NCBI RefSeq assembly: GCF_000738175.1
Contig: NZ_JFCH01000027.1
Span: 103,767-167,766 of the forward strand
Source of the DNA: Corynebacterium jeikeium
Lineage (GTDB): Bacteria > Actinomycetota > Actinomycetes > Mycobacteriales > Mycobacteriaceae
Direction of reading: 5' to 3'
DNA length: 64,000 nt
Shown here: positions 37,794-46,337 of the stretch, piece after piece
Position numbering within the stretch: the stretch's first letter is position 1
How the letters are laid out: each line of letters starts with the position of its first letter
Notes under the pieces: model-generated
The model's database searches: none
What the model was told of the DNA's origin: nothing
Seen by the model: the letters and a program-made list of their open reading frames with translations, nothing else
Made by a program: the position numbers and the translations under genes

Positions 37794-37861
37794 GACGAGC
37801 CCACTACCTACCGTCGGGGGCGGGCAGGTGGTTTGCGGGGTGAAAACTACCCGCCACAGGG

Positions 37862-37909
37862 GCTAAAAGTACCCATGCTGGCTTTTAGCAAGTGCGGTTG
37901 TGTTCTAAT
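37862..37909 (+). promoter_or_regulatory. Permease promoter with 8-bp inverted repeat operator
   Basis: GCTAAAAG (37862-37869) and CTTTTAGC (37882-37889) form a perfect inverted repeat with a 12-bp spacer. TCTAAT (37904-37909) is a -10 ending 7 nt before ATG 37917; the right arm falls where the -35 would be, so a bound regulator would block it. Confidence 0.5.
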
Positions 37910-37916
37910 TTTCGGT

Positions 37917-39347
37917 ATGAAGACTCGAAACTCCGATTCAGGTGCCGCGGAAGGCACCTCTAACCAGCTGGGGCACGGCCTAGAGACCCGGCACCTAACC
38001 ATGATGGGCTTGGGCTCGGCCATTGGCGCTGGTCTTTTCCTCGGCACGGGCGTGGGCATCCAGGCTGCAGGCCCGGCCGTGCTGCTTTCCTACATTGTCG
38101 CCGGCATTGTGGTGATCGCCGTCATGCAGATGCTGGGTGAGCTCGCCGCCGCTCGCCCAGCCTCCGGTACCTTCGCCACCTACGGCCAGATGGCTTTCGG
38201 CCGCTGGAATGGCTTTGCTCTGGGCTGGCTGTACTGGTTCATGCTGATCATGGTGATGGGGGCCGAGATTACCGGCGCGGGAGCGATCATGGGCGCGTGG
38301 TTCGGCGTGGAAGGTTGGATCCCCGGCCTGGTGTGCGTGGTGCTGTTCACCATCGTGAACTTGGCTGGTGTCCGCGGCTTTGGCGAGTTCGAGTACTGGT
38401 TTGCCTTCATTAAGGTGGCCGTCATCATCGTTTTCTTGGTTATCGGCACGGGACTGCTGCTGGGGCTGTTCCCCAACTATGATTCCCCTGGCTTGAGCCA
38501 TTTCTCCGACTTCGCCCCCAACGGCATTTCTGGCATGGCAGTAGGCCTGCTGGCCGTGGCCTTCGCCTTCGGTGGTATCGAGATCGTAACGATCGCCGCC
38601 GCGGAATCGAAGGATCCGGCGAACTCGATTGCCGCCGCGGTGCGCGCCGTCATTTGGCGCATTTCCGTGTTCTATCTGGGCAGTGTCTTCCTGATCTCCG
38701 CCTTACTGCCCTTCGAAACCCTGGGGGAGGCCGAGTCCGCTGAGGAGTCTCCGTTCACCCGCATCCTGGCTCTCGCCCAGATCCCGGGCATCGTGGAGAT
38801 TATGGAGGCCGTGATCGTCCTGGCGCTGCTATCCGCTTTCAACGCACAGATCTATGCGACGAGCCGCCTGATGTACAGCTTCTCCCAGGAGCGTAACGTG
38901 CCGCGATGGTTCGGTAAGACAAATGCCCAGAAAGTGCCCTACCGCGCCGTATGGTGCTCTCTGTTCTTCGCTTTCGTCTCCGTGGCGCTGCAAGTGTGGG
39001 GCCCAGAGAACCTGATCAACATCCTGTTTAACGCCGTCGGCGGCACCCTGCTGGTCATTTGGATGGTTATCGTGTTAGCACAGATCAAGCTACGCCCCAC
39101 CTTCGAACGTGACGGCAGCCTGACCGTGCGTATGGTGGGCTACCCTGTGCTGTCCTGGCTAACCTTCCTGGCGCTGATCGCCCTGACGGTCCTGATGCTC
39201 TTCGACGACGGCGCTCGCTTGCAGGTCCTCACCGTCACCATCGCCTTTGTGGTCCTGAGTGTGATCGGTCTGGTGCTGCAGAAAACGCAGGGACCGCAGG
39301 AGGCCGATGACAGCGCTGACACCGCCGGCACTGCTGCGGCAAACTAA
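37917..39347 (+). CDS. Amino-acid permease (APC family)
   Basis: A 476-residue transporter with twelve predicted membrane segments. The N-terminal [20 protein letters not shown] is the APC consensus for the amino-acid transporter (AroP/GabP/ProY) group, and [20 protein letters not shown] follows as usual. The start ATG 37917 is set by a -10 hexamer 7 nt upstream; the frame continues 46 codons further up without protein character. Substrate unknown. The position between dapE and dapD hints at lysine or a related amino acid, but aromatic or other substrates are equally possible. Confidence 0.88.
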   Translation: MKTRNSDSGAAEGTSNQLGHGLETRHLTMMGLGSAIGAGLFLGTGVGIQAAGPAVLLSYIVAGIVVIAVMQMLGELAAARPASGTFATYGQMAFGRWNGFALGWLYWFMLIMVMGAEITGAGAIMGAWFGVEGWIPGLVCVVLFTIVNLAGVRGFGEFEYWFAFIKVAVIIVFLVIGTGLLLGLFPNYDSPGLSHFSDFAPNGISGMAVGLLAVAFAFGGIEIVTIAAAESKDPANSIAAAVRAVIWRISVFYLGSVFLISALLPFETLGEAESAEESPFTRILALAQIPGIVEIMEAVIVLALLSAFNAQIYATSRLMYSFSQERNVPRWFGKTNAQKVPYRAVWCSLFFAFVSVALQVWGPENLINILFNAVGGTLLVIWMVIVLAQIKLRPTFERDGSLTVRMVGYPVLSWLTFLALIALTVLMLFDDGARLQVLTVTIAFVVLSVIGLVLQKTQGPQEADDSADTAGTAAAN

Positions 39348-39377
39348 AACTCCACCGCATAGGTACAAACACATATG

Positions 39378-39383
39378 TAGGAT
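39378..39383 (+). promoter_or_regulatory. -10 element for dapD, leaderless
   Basis: TAGGAT ends 8 nt before ATG 39392. ACATATGT just upstream is palindromic. Confidence 0.45.
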
Positions 39384-39391
39384 CGGCAACC

Positions 39392-40423
39392 ATGACTTCT
39401 GCTTATGGAAATGGATTTGCCACTCTGACCGATTCCGGCGATGTGCTGGACACCTGGTTCTTCGAGTTCGACCTCGGCACAGCTGATGCCCGTGCCACTG
39501 AATCTGGCACCGCCGATTCCACCGAGGCGGGCACGCAGGTGCTCGATCTTTCTGACGCCACCGCCTCCGCCCCTGAACCCTTCCGTCCCCTGGTCAATCT
39601 GGCTGGCAAGGACGAGTTCCGCGGCACTCGCCGCGTAGCGGTGACCACTACCATCGCCGATTTGGACGCTCCGCCCGCCGATGCGTACGACGCCTACCTG
39701 CGCCTGCACCTGATCTCCGGCCGCAAGATCCAGCCCCACGGCTGCAACCTGGATGGCCTGTTCGGCCTGCTTAGCAACGTTGTGTGGACGAACCACGGCC
39801 CGTGCGCCGTCCCCGGTTTCGAGTCTGTCCGCGCCCGCCTGCAGGCCGAGCGCGGCCCGGTGACGGTCTACAGCGTGGATAAGTTCCCGCGCATGGTGGA
39901 TTACGTGGTTCCCACCGGCGTGCGTATCGGCGATGCGGACCGCGTGCGCCTGGGCGCCCACTTGGCTGAGGGCACAACTGTTATGCACGAGGGCTTCATC
40001 AACTTCAACGCGGGCACGCTGGGCTCCTCCATGGTCGAGGGTCGCATCTCTGGTGGCGTGGTCGTGGGCGACGGCTCCGACATCGGCGGCGGCGCTTCCG
40101 TCATGGGCACTCTGTCCGGCGGTGGCAAGGAGGTCATCTCCATCGGCGAGCGTTGCCTATTGGGCGCGAACTCCGGCGTGGGCATTTCCCTGGGCGATGA
40201 CGTTACGGTCGAGGCCGGCCTGTACATCACCTTCGGCACCAAGGTGACCCTCACCGACGAGGTGGCCAAGCAGTTGGGTAAGCAGGCAGGCGCATCCGTC
40301 AAGGCCTCCGAGCTTTCGGGCGCCAGCGGGCTCCTATTCCGCCGCAATTCCATCTCCGGCGCGGTCGAGGCCGTCGCAAACGCCTCCGCCGTCGAACTCA
40401 ACGAGGCTCTGCACGCCAACTAG
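39392..40423 (+). CDS. dapD: Tetrahydrodipicolinate N-succinyltransferase
   Basis: A 343-residue enzyme of the actinobacterial DapD type, succinylating tetrahydrodipicolinate from succinyl-CoA in the succinylase branch of diaminopimelate synthesis. The C-terminal two thirds is a left-handed beta-helix (repeats around [35 protein letters not shown]). The N-terminus [10 protein letters not shown] is family-typical. A strong terminator lies beyond the stop, inside the convergent pseudouridine synthase gene. Confidence 0.93.
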   Translation: MTSAYGNGFATLTDSGDVLDTWFFEFDLGTADARATESGTADSTEAGTQVLDLSDATASAPEPFRPLVNLAGKDEFRGTRRVAVTTTIADLDAPPADAYDAYLRLHLISGRKIQPHGCNLDGLFGLLSNVVWTNHGPCAVPGFESVRARLQAERGPVTVYSVDKFPRMVDYVVPTGVRIGDADRVRLGAHLAEGTTVMHEGFINFNAGTLGSSMVEGRISGGVVVGDGSDIGGGASVMGTLSGGGKEVISIGERCLLGANSGVGISLGDDVTVEAGLYITFGTKVTLTDEVAKQLGKQAGASVKASELSGASGLLFRRNSISGAVEAVANASAVELNEALHAN

Positions 40424-40424
40424 G

Positions 40425-41342
40425 TCAGCTCCCCCACTGGGCCCACGGGTCTTCCAGGCAGCGCTCAATTTCGATGCGCTGCCTGTTTTTTAATGACGCC
40501 ACCAGTGCCAACTCAATAGCGACGGCACGCAAGCGCAACGCGCCCGCACCGGGACGGTATTCCGGGTACGTGTCATCGCCGTAGATGGGAGCGCCCAGGT
40601 GATTCATCAGTACCCGCAGCTGGTGCGTGTACCCCGTTAGAGGTTGTAGTTCGTACACGGCGGTGGGAGTGCCCGCGCGTGTAGCTTCCACGGGTCTGGC
40701 CTCCGCACCGGCACGGCTGGCCAGCTTCCGAATGCGCGTGACGGTCAGCCGTGACCGTTCCCCGTCCACCACCTTCACCTGCGGATCGTCCTTGATCTTC
40801 AGCATCGGCAGCTGCACCTCCAGCCACTGTGACCCGATCTCCGGGATGTCCGCGGCCAGTGCTTGATAAGTCTTAGAGACTTCGCGGCGCTGGAATTGGG
40901 TCTGCAGGAACCCACGGGTAACCGGGTTACGCGCGAGCACCAGCAGGCCGCGAGTGTCCCGGTCCAGCCGATGGGCTGCCACCAATTCGGGCTCCTGCAA
41001 ACGTACTCGCATCAGAGACTGCGCGGTAGCACGCAGCAGCCTACCGTTGGGCGTAGACGGCAAGCCATGTGGCTTATCCACCACCACGGCATCCGAGCCG
41101 GAGTACAACACAGGAATGTCCGCCTCCAACAGCTCTGCCGGTTCTTCTGGAAAGTCGGGATAGACCCATGTGGGCGTCCGACCCGAAAGAACGAGCCCCG
41201 GAGCCAGCAACGTGCCGGGTTCATAGGGTGAATCGCCCGCAGCGGCGGCCAGGTAGGTGCGGCCATCGTCGGGAACACAGCCACTCAGCATGGCTTTAAC
41301 GGCGGATACGCCATGGCGCGGCGGCGGGCGCCAGCGTTGCAA
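40425..41342 (-). CDS. RluA-family pseudouridine synthase
   Basis: A 305-residue pseudouridylate synthase. The catalytic motif HRLDRDTRGLLVLA (active Asp) is at about 140-150, with VVDKPHGLPS before it and ELQPLTGYTHQLRVL later. It isomerises uridine in rRNA or tRNA; the exact site is unknown. No S4 domain is visible; the N-terminal about 85 residues are not family-typical. Its stop is 1 bp from the dapD stop, and its last codons also encode, on the other strand, the dapD terminator. Confidence 0.88.
   Translation of the reverse strand: MQRWRPPPRHGVSAVKAMLSGCVPDDGRTYLAAAAGDSPYEPGTLLAPGLVLSGRTPTWVYPDFPEEPAELLEADIPVLYSGSDAVVVDKPHGLPSTPNGRLLRATAQSLMRVRLQEPELVAAHRLDRDTRGLLVLARNPVTRGFLQTQFQRREVSKTYQALAADIPEIGSQWLEVQLPMLKIKDDPQVKVVDGERSRLTVTRIRKLASRAGAEARPVEATRAGTPTAVYELQPLTGYTHQLRVLMNHLGAPIYGDDTYPEYRPGAGALRLRAVAIELALVASLKNRQRIEIERCLEDPWAQWGS
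40455..40491 (+). terminator. dapD terminator inside the RluA coding region
   Basis: CAGGCAGCGC (40455-40464) and GCGCTGCCTG (40476-40485) form a perfect 10-bp stem with an 11-nt loop, followed by TTTTTT (40486-40491). It lies 32 bp after the dapD stop, antisense to the end of the pseudouridine synthase gene. Confidence 0.9.
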
Positions 41343-41369
41343 GGCCGGGATGGGGGCTCAGAGCTCCCT

Positions 41370-42506
41370 TTACTGGGCGGCTGCGGGATCTTCGCCGGTC
41401 AAGCGGCGGACAGCAGCCTCGATCCGCTCGTCGGTGGCGGTGAGACCCACGCGAACGAACTCTTTGCCCTTCGGACCGTAGAAATCGCCCGGGGCAACGA
41501 GGATGCCCTTATCGGCCAGCTCGGCGACAGTTTCGCGACCGTCGCGGCCCTGTGTGGCCCACAGGTACAGGCCACCGTCGGAGTATTCGATGTCGAAGCC
41601 AGCCTGCAGCAGGGCTGCCTTCAGCAGGTCGCGACGGTGGCGGTACAGCTGCTTCTGCAGAATCTCGTGGCCATCCTCCACCAATGCGGCCACCATGGCG
41701 GACTGTATGGGGCCGGGGTTCATCAAGCCCGCGTGGCGGCGGATGCCTAGCAGCTCCTGGATCAGCTCGTCGTCGCCGGCCAGCCAGCCGGCGCGATAAG
41801 AGGCCAGGTTGGAGGTCTTCGACAGCGAGTGCACCGCAATTAGGTTGGTGAAGTCTCCCCCACACACCTCCGGATCCAAGATCGACACAGGGCGCTCCTC
41901 GCTCCAACCCAGGCCCAGGTAGCACTCGTCGGAGACGATGATGGTGCCGCGTTCCCGGGCGAACTCCACGAATTTGCGCAGATGATCCACGCCCAGCACC
42001 TGGCCGTGCGGGTTCGCCGGGGAGTTCAGGTAGATCAGCGCCGGGGTCTGCGGCCCCAGCTTCAGCAGCGAATCGCTGCGCAGCACGTCGGCTCCGGCCA
42101 GGCGGGCGGAGACCTCGTAGGTCGGATAAGCCAGCTCCGGGATCACCACCGTGTGCCCCGCCCCGATCCCCAGCAGGGTGGGCATCCACGCGATGGCCTC
42201 CTTGGTGCCGATCACCGGTAGCACCTGGGTATCGGCATCCAGCCCCCGCACCTGGAAGCGGCGCTCCAGCGCCCCCACGATGGCCTCACGCAGCTCCGGG
42301 GTGCCCTTCGTCTGCGGGTAGCCTGGCTCCGCGGCGGACTCCGTCAGCGCCAGCTGAATGGCCGGGGAGACCGGATCTACAGGAGTGCCGACCGACAAAT
42401 CCACAATCCCATCTGGGTGACTCGTTGCCTTGGCCTTAGCCTCGGCAAGCGAGTCCCACGGGAAGTCGGGCAGTCGGTCGGCTACTTTGGTGCGCTTGAA
42501 GGTCAT
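41370..42506 (-). CDS. dapC: Succinyldiaminopimelate transaminase
   Basis: A 378-residue class I/II PLP aminotransferase. The PLP lysine lies in SLSKTSNLASYRAGWLAG (about residue 228), and the pocket residues in SPANPHGQVL and IVSDECYLGL. It transfers an amino group from glutamate to N-succinyl-2-amino-6-ketopimelate, between DapD and DapE. The gene lies 77 bp from fdxC on the same strand, an order shared with C. glutamicum and mycobacteria. Confidence 0.92.
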   Translation of the reverse strand: MTFKRTKVADRLPDFPWDSLAEAKAKATSHPDGIVDLSVGTPVDPVSPAIQLALTESAAEPGYPQTKGTPELREAIVGALERRFQVRGLDADTQVLPVIGTKEAIAWMPTLLGIGAGHTVVIPELAYPTYEVSARLAGADVLRSDSLLKLGPQTPALIYLNSPANPHGQVLGVDHLRKFVEFARERGTIIVSDECYLGLGWSEERPVSILDPEVCGGDFTNLIAVHSLSKTSNLASYRAGWLAGDDELIQELLGIRRHAGLMNPGPIQSAMVAALVEDGHEILQKQLYRHRRDLLKAALLQAGFDIEYSDGGLYLWATQGRDGRETVAELADKGILVAPGDFYGPKGKEFVRVGLTATDERIEAAVRRLTGEDPAAAQ

Positions 42507-42583
42507 GCTTGTACTTTATACCGCCTGCTTTGTGCGGCCGGCGCTAGCCGGTACAAGTGTGGGCGTCAATAAAGAAAAAGCAG

Positions 42584-42901
42584 TTAATTCTGCGGCGGCA
42601 GGTTGGCGATCAGCTCCGCGTCGAAGTCCTGCGGCCCCAGCTTGGCGGCGCCGCCCGGGGAACCCAGATCGTCGAAGAACGCGGCGTTCGCGTCGTTGTA
42701 CTCTTCCCACTCGTCCGGCACGTCATCCTCGTAGAAGATGGCCTCAACCGGGCAGACCGGCTCGCAGGCGCCGCAGTCCACGCACTCGTCCGGGTGGATG
42801 TACAGCATGCGCTTACCCTCGTAGATGCAGTCAACGGGGCACTCTTCTACGCAAGCGCGGTCCAATACGTCTACACAGGGCTGCGCAATCGTGTAGGTCA
42901 T
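42584..42901 (-). CDS. fdxC: 7Fe ferredoxin
   Basis: A 105-residue ferredoxin with a [3Fe-4S] set ([17 protein letters not shown] region, where the second cysteine position is altered as in 7Fe types) and a [4Fe-4S] set [12 protein letters not shown]. The acidic C-terminal half is typical of the mycobacterial FdxA/FdxC type. It carries electrons to cytochromes P450 or other reductases. The gene precedes dapC. Confidence 0.93.
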   Translation of the reverse strand: MTYTIAQPCVDVLDRACVEECPVDCIYEGKRMLYIHPDECVDCGACEPVCPVEAIFYEDDVPDEWEEYNDANAAFFDDLGSPGGAAKLGPQDFDAELIANLPPQN

Positions 42902-42970
42902 CGTCTAAATACCTACCCTTTCTGGAAAGTTCGTCATACTCCACAGAGCTCTCTTTGAGCTTCTATTCTG

Positions 42971-43420
42971 TCACTTCAGCGGTTCCAGTGAAAACTGAGG
43001 GCGAAGCGGCCACGCGGCTGCTGCCATACCGACCACAAACAGCAGCATAGACCACACGGTCTGCGGCATTAACGTCGCCTCACCGAAAGGCAGCTCCGGC
43101 CACATCACGGCCAGCAGATAGCCGGCCAGCCACACGAGCGCGGGAATGCCCGCGATGAGCTTGTTATCGGTCCACAGAAGCGCGGTTTTCGTCACCGCGC
43201 GGTTGAAGAAGAACGCAAACAAGATGGTCCACGGCAGCGGTACAAGTGTGTCCCCCACCGTAATGCGCGAGCCGATGTATAAAACGCTGATGAACAGCCC
43301 GAACAGCGCGCCGATGGAGAGCCAGACGATGCCGGAAATGCGCTCAGCGCGCGTTGTGTCCTGGCGTGCCTGACTCTTGGTGGGGTGGCCCCAGTTGGGC
43401 TCGTCTTTCTTCGCGTTCAC
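42971..43420 (-). CDS. Small membrane protein, unknown function
   Basis: A 149-residue protein with a charged N-terminus (NAKKDEPNWGHPTKS) and four predicted membrane segments. GTG 43420 is preferred because TAGGAT ends 8 nt upstream; the frame runs 15 codons further up. It lies between mshB and fdxC like the mycobacterial Rv1171, a membrane protein of unknown role. Confidence 0.78.
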   Translation of the reverse strand: MNAKKDEPNWGHPTKSQARQDTTRAERISGIVWLSIGALFGLFISVLYIGSRITVGDTLVPLPWTILFAFFFNRAVTKTALLWTDNKLIAGIPALVWLAGYLLAVMWPELPFGEATLMPQTVWSMLLFVVGMAAAAWPLRPQFSLEPLK

Positions 43421-43428
43421 GTCGAACC

Positions 43429-43434
43429 ATCCTA
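43429..43434 (-). promoter_or_regulatory. -10 element for membrane protein gene, leaderless
   Basis: Reverse-strand TAGGAT ends 8 nt before GTG 43420. Confidence 0.45.
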
Positions 43435-43494
43435 GTGCCCTACCCCGTAGGACCTCCAAGGCCACGCGGTGTGGGGCCTAAATGTCCCGCCGTC

Positions 43495-44505
43495 TCAGAC
43501 CAGCTTTTCCCCCAGCGCGCGGGCGAAGAAATCCTCGGGCACGCCGGGGGCCGTCCAGCCCAGGCGATAGCTTTCGCTGTTCAGCAGCGGCTGCGTAATA
43601 AGGTTCGACAGGCAGAACAGGGTGGTTGCTGTGGGGGCCGGCGGGTTAGAGTCCCGCACCTGGTCATTGACGTCCGAGGCCGTGCCATCAGCCACCCAAA
43701 TCTGGGTGGCGTGGGCACGCATGGCGGCCTGCTTGGCTGCCACGTCCTCTGCGGTTCCGTGAATCACCAGATCGACCTCCACAGAGGGCACGGTCGCGAT
43801 CTCCCCTGCGGCAGGCAAGGTCCAGCCTTCGGGCACGGCCGCCGGGTCCTCCTCGAGGCCCTGCATCCCCTCGGCGAACTTCTCTTCCTCCGTCACGCAC
43901 CACAGCACCTGGCTGGGGACGAATACATCTGCGCCCGCTCCGTCAGCAGCCGCAGCCACACTACTCAGCCGCCGCACGGCCTCGTGCACGATGCGGTGCG
44001 CCTGCTTGTGGTCCGGGTGCCCGTAGCCACCGTCAGCGGCATACGTCAGGATCACCTCCGGCCGAATGCGCTGAATCTGCTGGATCAGCTGCTCTACCTG
44101 CGTATCCAGCAGGCCCTGCCCTGCCTCTGTCTCGCGCGCAAAAGCCCGCGGATGGCGGATGGACTCACTGCCCTCCATGCCCGAATCCCGCCAGGCACCG
44201 CAGCCGCCCAGAAGGTTCGGCCCGTGCTGAACCCCCAGCGCATTGAGCGCCCGCTGCAGTTCCGCAATGCGGTAACCACCGAGCATTCCCGTGCCGTGCT
44301 CGTACTGCTGGGCGTCCACAAGAGCTTGGTACTTCTCCCCGATTACCTCGCCTTCCTCGCCGAGGGTGCAGGTGACCACGGCAACGTCGTGCCCCAGCCG
44401 CCGCGCCTTTGCCAGCGCCAGCCCCGTCCACAAGGTTTCGTCGTCCGGGTGCGCATGCACCGCCATCACGGTGATTTTCTGTGTTTCGGCGCGGGTGCTG
44501 GTCAC
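43495..44505 (-). CDS. mshB: Mycothiol deacetylase MshB
   Basis: A 336-residue LmbE-family zinc deacetylase, making GlcN-Ins from GlcNAc-Ins in mycothiol synthesis. The zinc and base motif HAHPDDE (about 16-22) and GYGHPDHKQAH (about 150-160) are present. Mycothiol is the thiol buffer of actinobacteria. The GTG start has AGGAGG upstream, inside the end of the LpqW-like gene, so the genes are cotranscribed and coupled. Confidence 0.93.
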   Translation of the reverse strand: MTSTRAETQKITVMAVHAHPDDETLWTGLALAKARRLGHDVAVVTCTLGEEGEVIGEKYQALVDAQQYEHGTGMLGGYRIAELQRALNALGVQHGPNLLGGCGAWRDSGMEGSESIRHPRAFARETEAGQGLLDTQVEQLIQQIQRIRPEVILTYAADGGYGHPDHKQAHRIVHEAVRRLSSVAAAADGAGADVFVPSQVLWCVTEEEKFAEGMQGLEEDPAAVPEGWTLPAAGEIATVPSVEVDLVIHGTAEDVAAKQAAMRAHATQIWVADGTASDVNDQVRDSNPPAPTATTLFCLSNLITQPLLNSESYRLGWTAPGVPEDFFARALGEKLV

Positions 44506-44508
44506 GGG

Positions 44509-46335
44509 TTAATCCTCCTGGAGGGCGTTTTCTGCGGCGTTGCGTTTGTTTTCCTCGATGGGGCTTAAGGTCCACCGTGGCGCCGAGATCAGCACCGAGC
44601 TGCTGTTATCCAGCGGCCAGTCTTCCAGCCCCGGGGTCGGCCCGTTGAGCCTGTCCGATGTCACCACGGTGAAGCGGTCGGACAGTATCGGCAACACCGT
44701 GGAGATCTCCGCGATCCGCTCGTCCAGCTTCTCTCGCTCGTCGTTGAGGTCGGCGCGGCCTTCGCTGAGCTTGTTGAGGCGTTCTTCCAGGTCGCGGTCG
44801 CAGGTACCGCTGAGGTTGCCGCCCTTTGGGGTTTTGGGGTGTGACGCCCCTTCGTCCCCGCTGTCGCTACCCTCAGCCGGGTCCTTCGAGTCTGCGTCGC
44901 CAGACGGCTCCGCGGAGTCTTCCTCTTCGGGAGCGGTAGTGCAACCGTACTGTTCCACATAGTCGAAGGTGGCCTGCGGGCTGCGTTGCCACGTCACCAC
45001 GCCGTCGACTTCTCCCTGCTCCACAGCCGAACCGAGAATCTCCCCCGCCTTGCCAGTGCGAACGGTGGCGGGAATTCCGGCGTGCAGCAGCTGGTCCACG
45101 ACGGAGCGGGCAGCATCCACCGCCACCTGATCATCAGTGACCGCGCCGATGACGATGCCGTCTGGGCGTTGGTCGGACTGCAGGTCACGAGGCATCTCCG
45201 CGGCGGTCTTCGGGATGACATTCCAGCGCGGGGCCTCCACCTCGGGATCCTGGGAGACGATCCGCGCTATTCGCTCCGCGTTGATCGCTCCCAGAACCCG
45301 GCGGCGGGTTTCCTGGTCAGAGAAGATCGGGCTGGCCTGGTTGAGCTGCAGGTTCAACTGCACTCCCCGAGCGGTGTTGCGCATCTGCGTGTAGGGCAGC
45401 TGGTTAAGAGCCAGGTCGGTGGTGGCCGAACGGTGCGTCATGTACATCTGGATCTGCTCGGTGCGCATCATCTGCGCACCTGTGGATTCGTTAGGCACGG
45501 CGGTGAAGCGGATGATGTCGGTCTTGGCCGCCTTCGAACCCCAGTAACGGTCGTTGCGCTGCAGTTCCAGCAGGCCGCGCCCCTCGTCCACAGACTTCAC
45601 GGAGAACTGCCCCGCAGACGCGACGGATCCCCCGTCCATCATCGTGTCGAAGCTACGCCCCTCCGCCCGATAAATATGGCTGGGCAAAAGGTGTGCGAAC
45701 AGTCGCTTCCAGTTGTTCAGCGGCTTATCGAAGGTAACTTTGAAGCTCTTTTCCTTCTTCTCCGGCTCGATGGAGGTGATGTGGCGGTACAGCCCCTTCG
45801 CCTCTGCGAGGGGCTCGTCCACAATCGCTTTATGCAGGTATTGGAAGTCGGAGATAGTGATGGGCGTGCCATCGGACCACTGCGCCTCCGGCTGCAGGGT
45901 ATAGACCACTTCCGTCGGATTCTCCCGGTCGTTTGGCTTGACCTCGCTGATCAGATCATCGTTGAGGTTCTCCCCCATCGAGCCATCTGTGTAGACACTC
46001 GGCAGGGTCAGATCGGCTACTGCCGCCACGACTGGGTTGCGATTGCCCACCAGGTGCGGATTGAGGTTGCCGGTGAAGCGATCCACGCCCACCGTGATCT
46101 CCCGCAGGCTCTCGTCAACCGGCTGTGGCTGCTGGGTTTCGGTGGAGGCGGAAGGGTCCTCCACCGTCGGAGCCTCGCCCGGATTCGCCTGGCAGGCGGC
46201 CAGCGTTAAGGCGAGTGTCGCCGATGTCAGGGCGGTCGCAGCGGTGGGCGTCACACTCCAAAAACCGCGACGGCGCGCGCCGGAGGAACGGCGCGTCGGC
46301 GAGCTAGACAGTGGAAAGAGCGGGAACAAGGGCAA
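44509..46335 (-). CDS. lpqW: LpqW-like lipoprotein, oligopeptide-binding fold
   Basis: A 608-residue family 5 extracellular solute-binding protein. A basic n-region (RRSSGARRRG) and hydrophobic core end in the lipobox LTLAAC (Cys near residue 48). The fold motif SDGTPITISDFQYL is as in OppA-type proteins; a Glu/Asp/Ser-rich, variable insert (about 480-520) and coiled region follow. No permease genes are nearby. In mycobacteria LpqW sits by typA and mshB and steers mannosylated lipoglycan synthesis, which matches here. The TTG start at 46335 has no good ribosome site; the true start is uncertain. Confidence 0.85.
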   Translation of the reverse strand: MPLFPLFPLSSSPTRRSSGARRRGFWSVTPTAATALTSATLALTLAACQANPGEAPTVEDPSASTETQQPQPVDESLREITVGVDRFTGNLNPHLVGNRNPVVAAVADLTLPSVYTDGSMGENLNDDLISEVKPNDRENPTEVVYTLQPEAQWSDGTPITISDFQYLHKAIVDEPLAEAKGLYRHITSIEPEKKEKSFKVTFDKPLNNWKRLFAHLLPSHIYRAEGRSFDTMMDGGSVASAGQFSVKSVDEGRGLLELQRNDRYWGSKAAKTDIIRFTAVPNESTGAQMMRTEQIQMYMTHRSATTDLALNQLPYTQMRNTARGVQLNLQLNQASPIFSDQETRRRVLGAINAERIARIVSQDPEVEAPRWNVIPKTAAEMPRDLQSDQRPDGIVIGAVTDDQVAVDAARSVVDQLLHAGIPATVRTGKAGEILGSAVEQGEVDGVVTWQRSPQATFDYVEQYGCTTAPEEEDSAEPSGDADSKDPAEGSDSGDEGASHPKTPKGGNLSGTCDRDLEERLNKLSEGRADLNDEREKLDERIAEISTVLPILSDRFTVVTSDRLNGPTPGLEDWPLDNSSSVLISAPRWTLSPIEENKRNAAENALQED

Positions 46336-46337
46336 CT

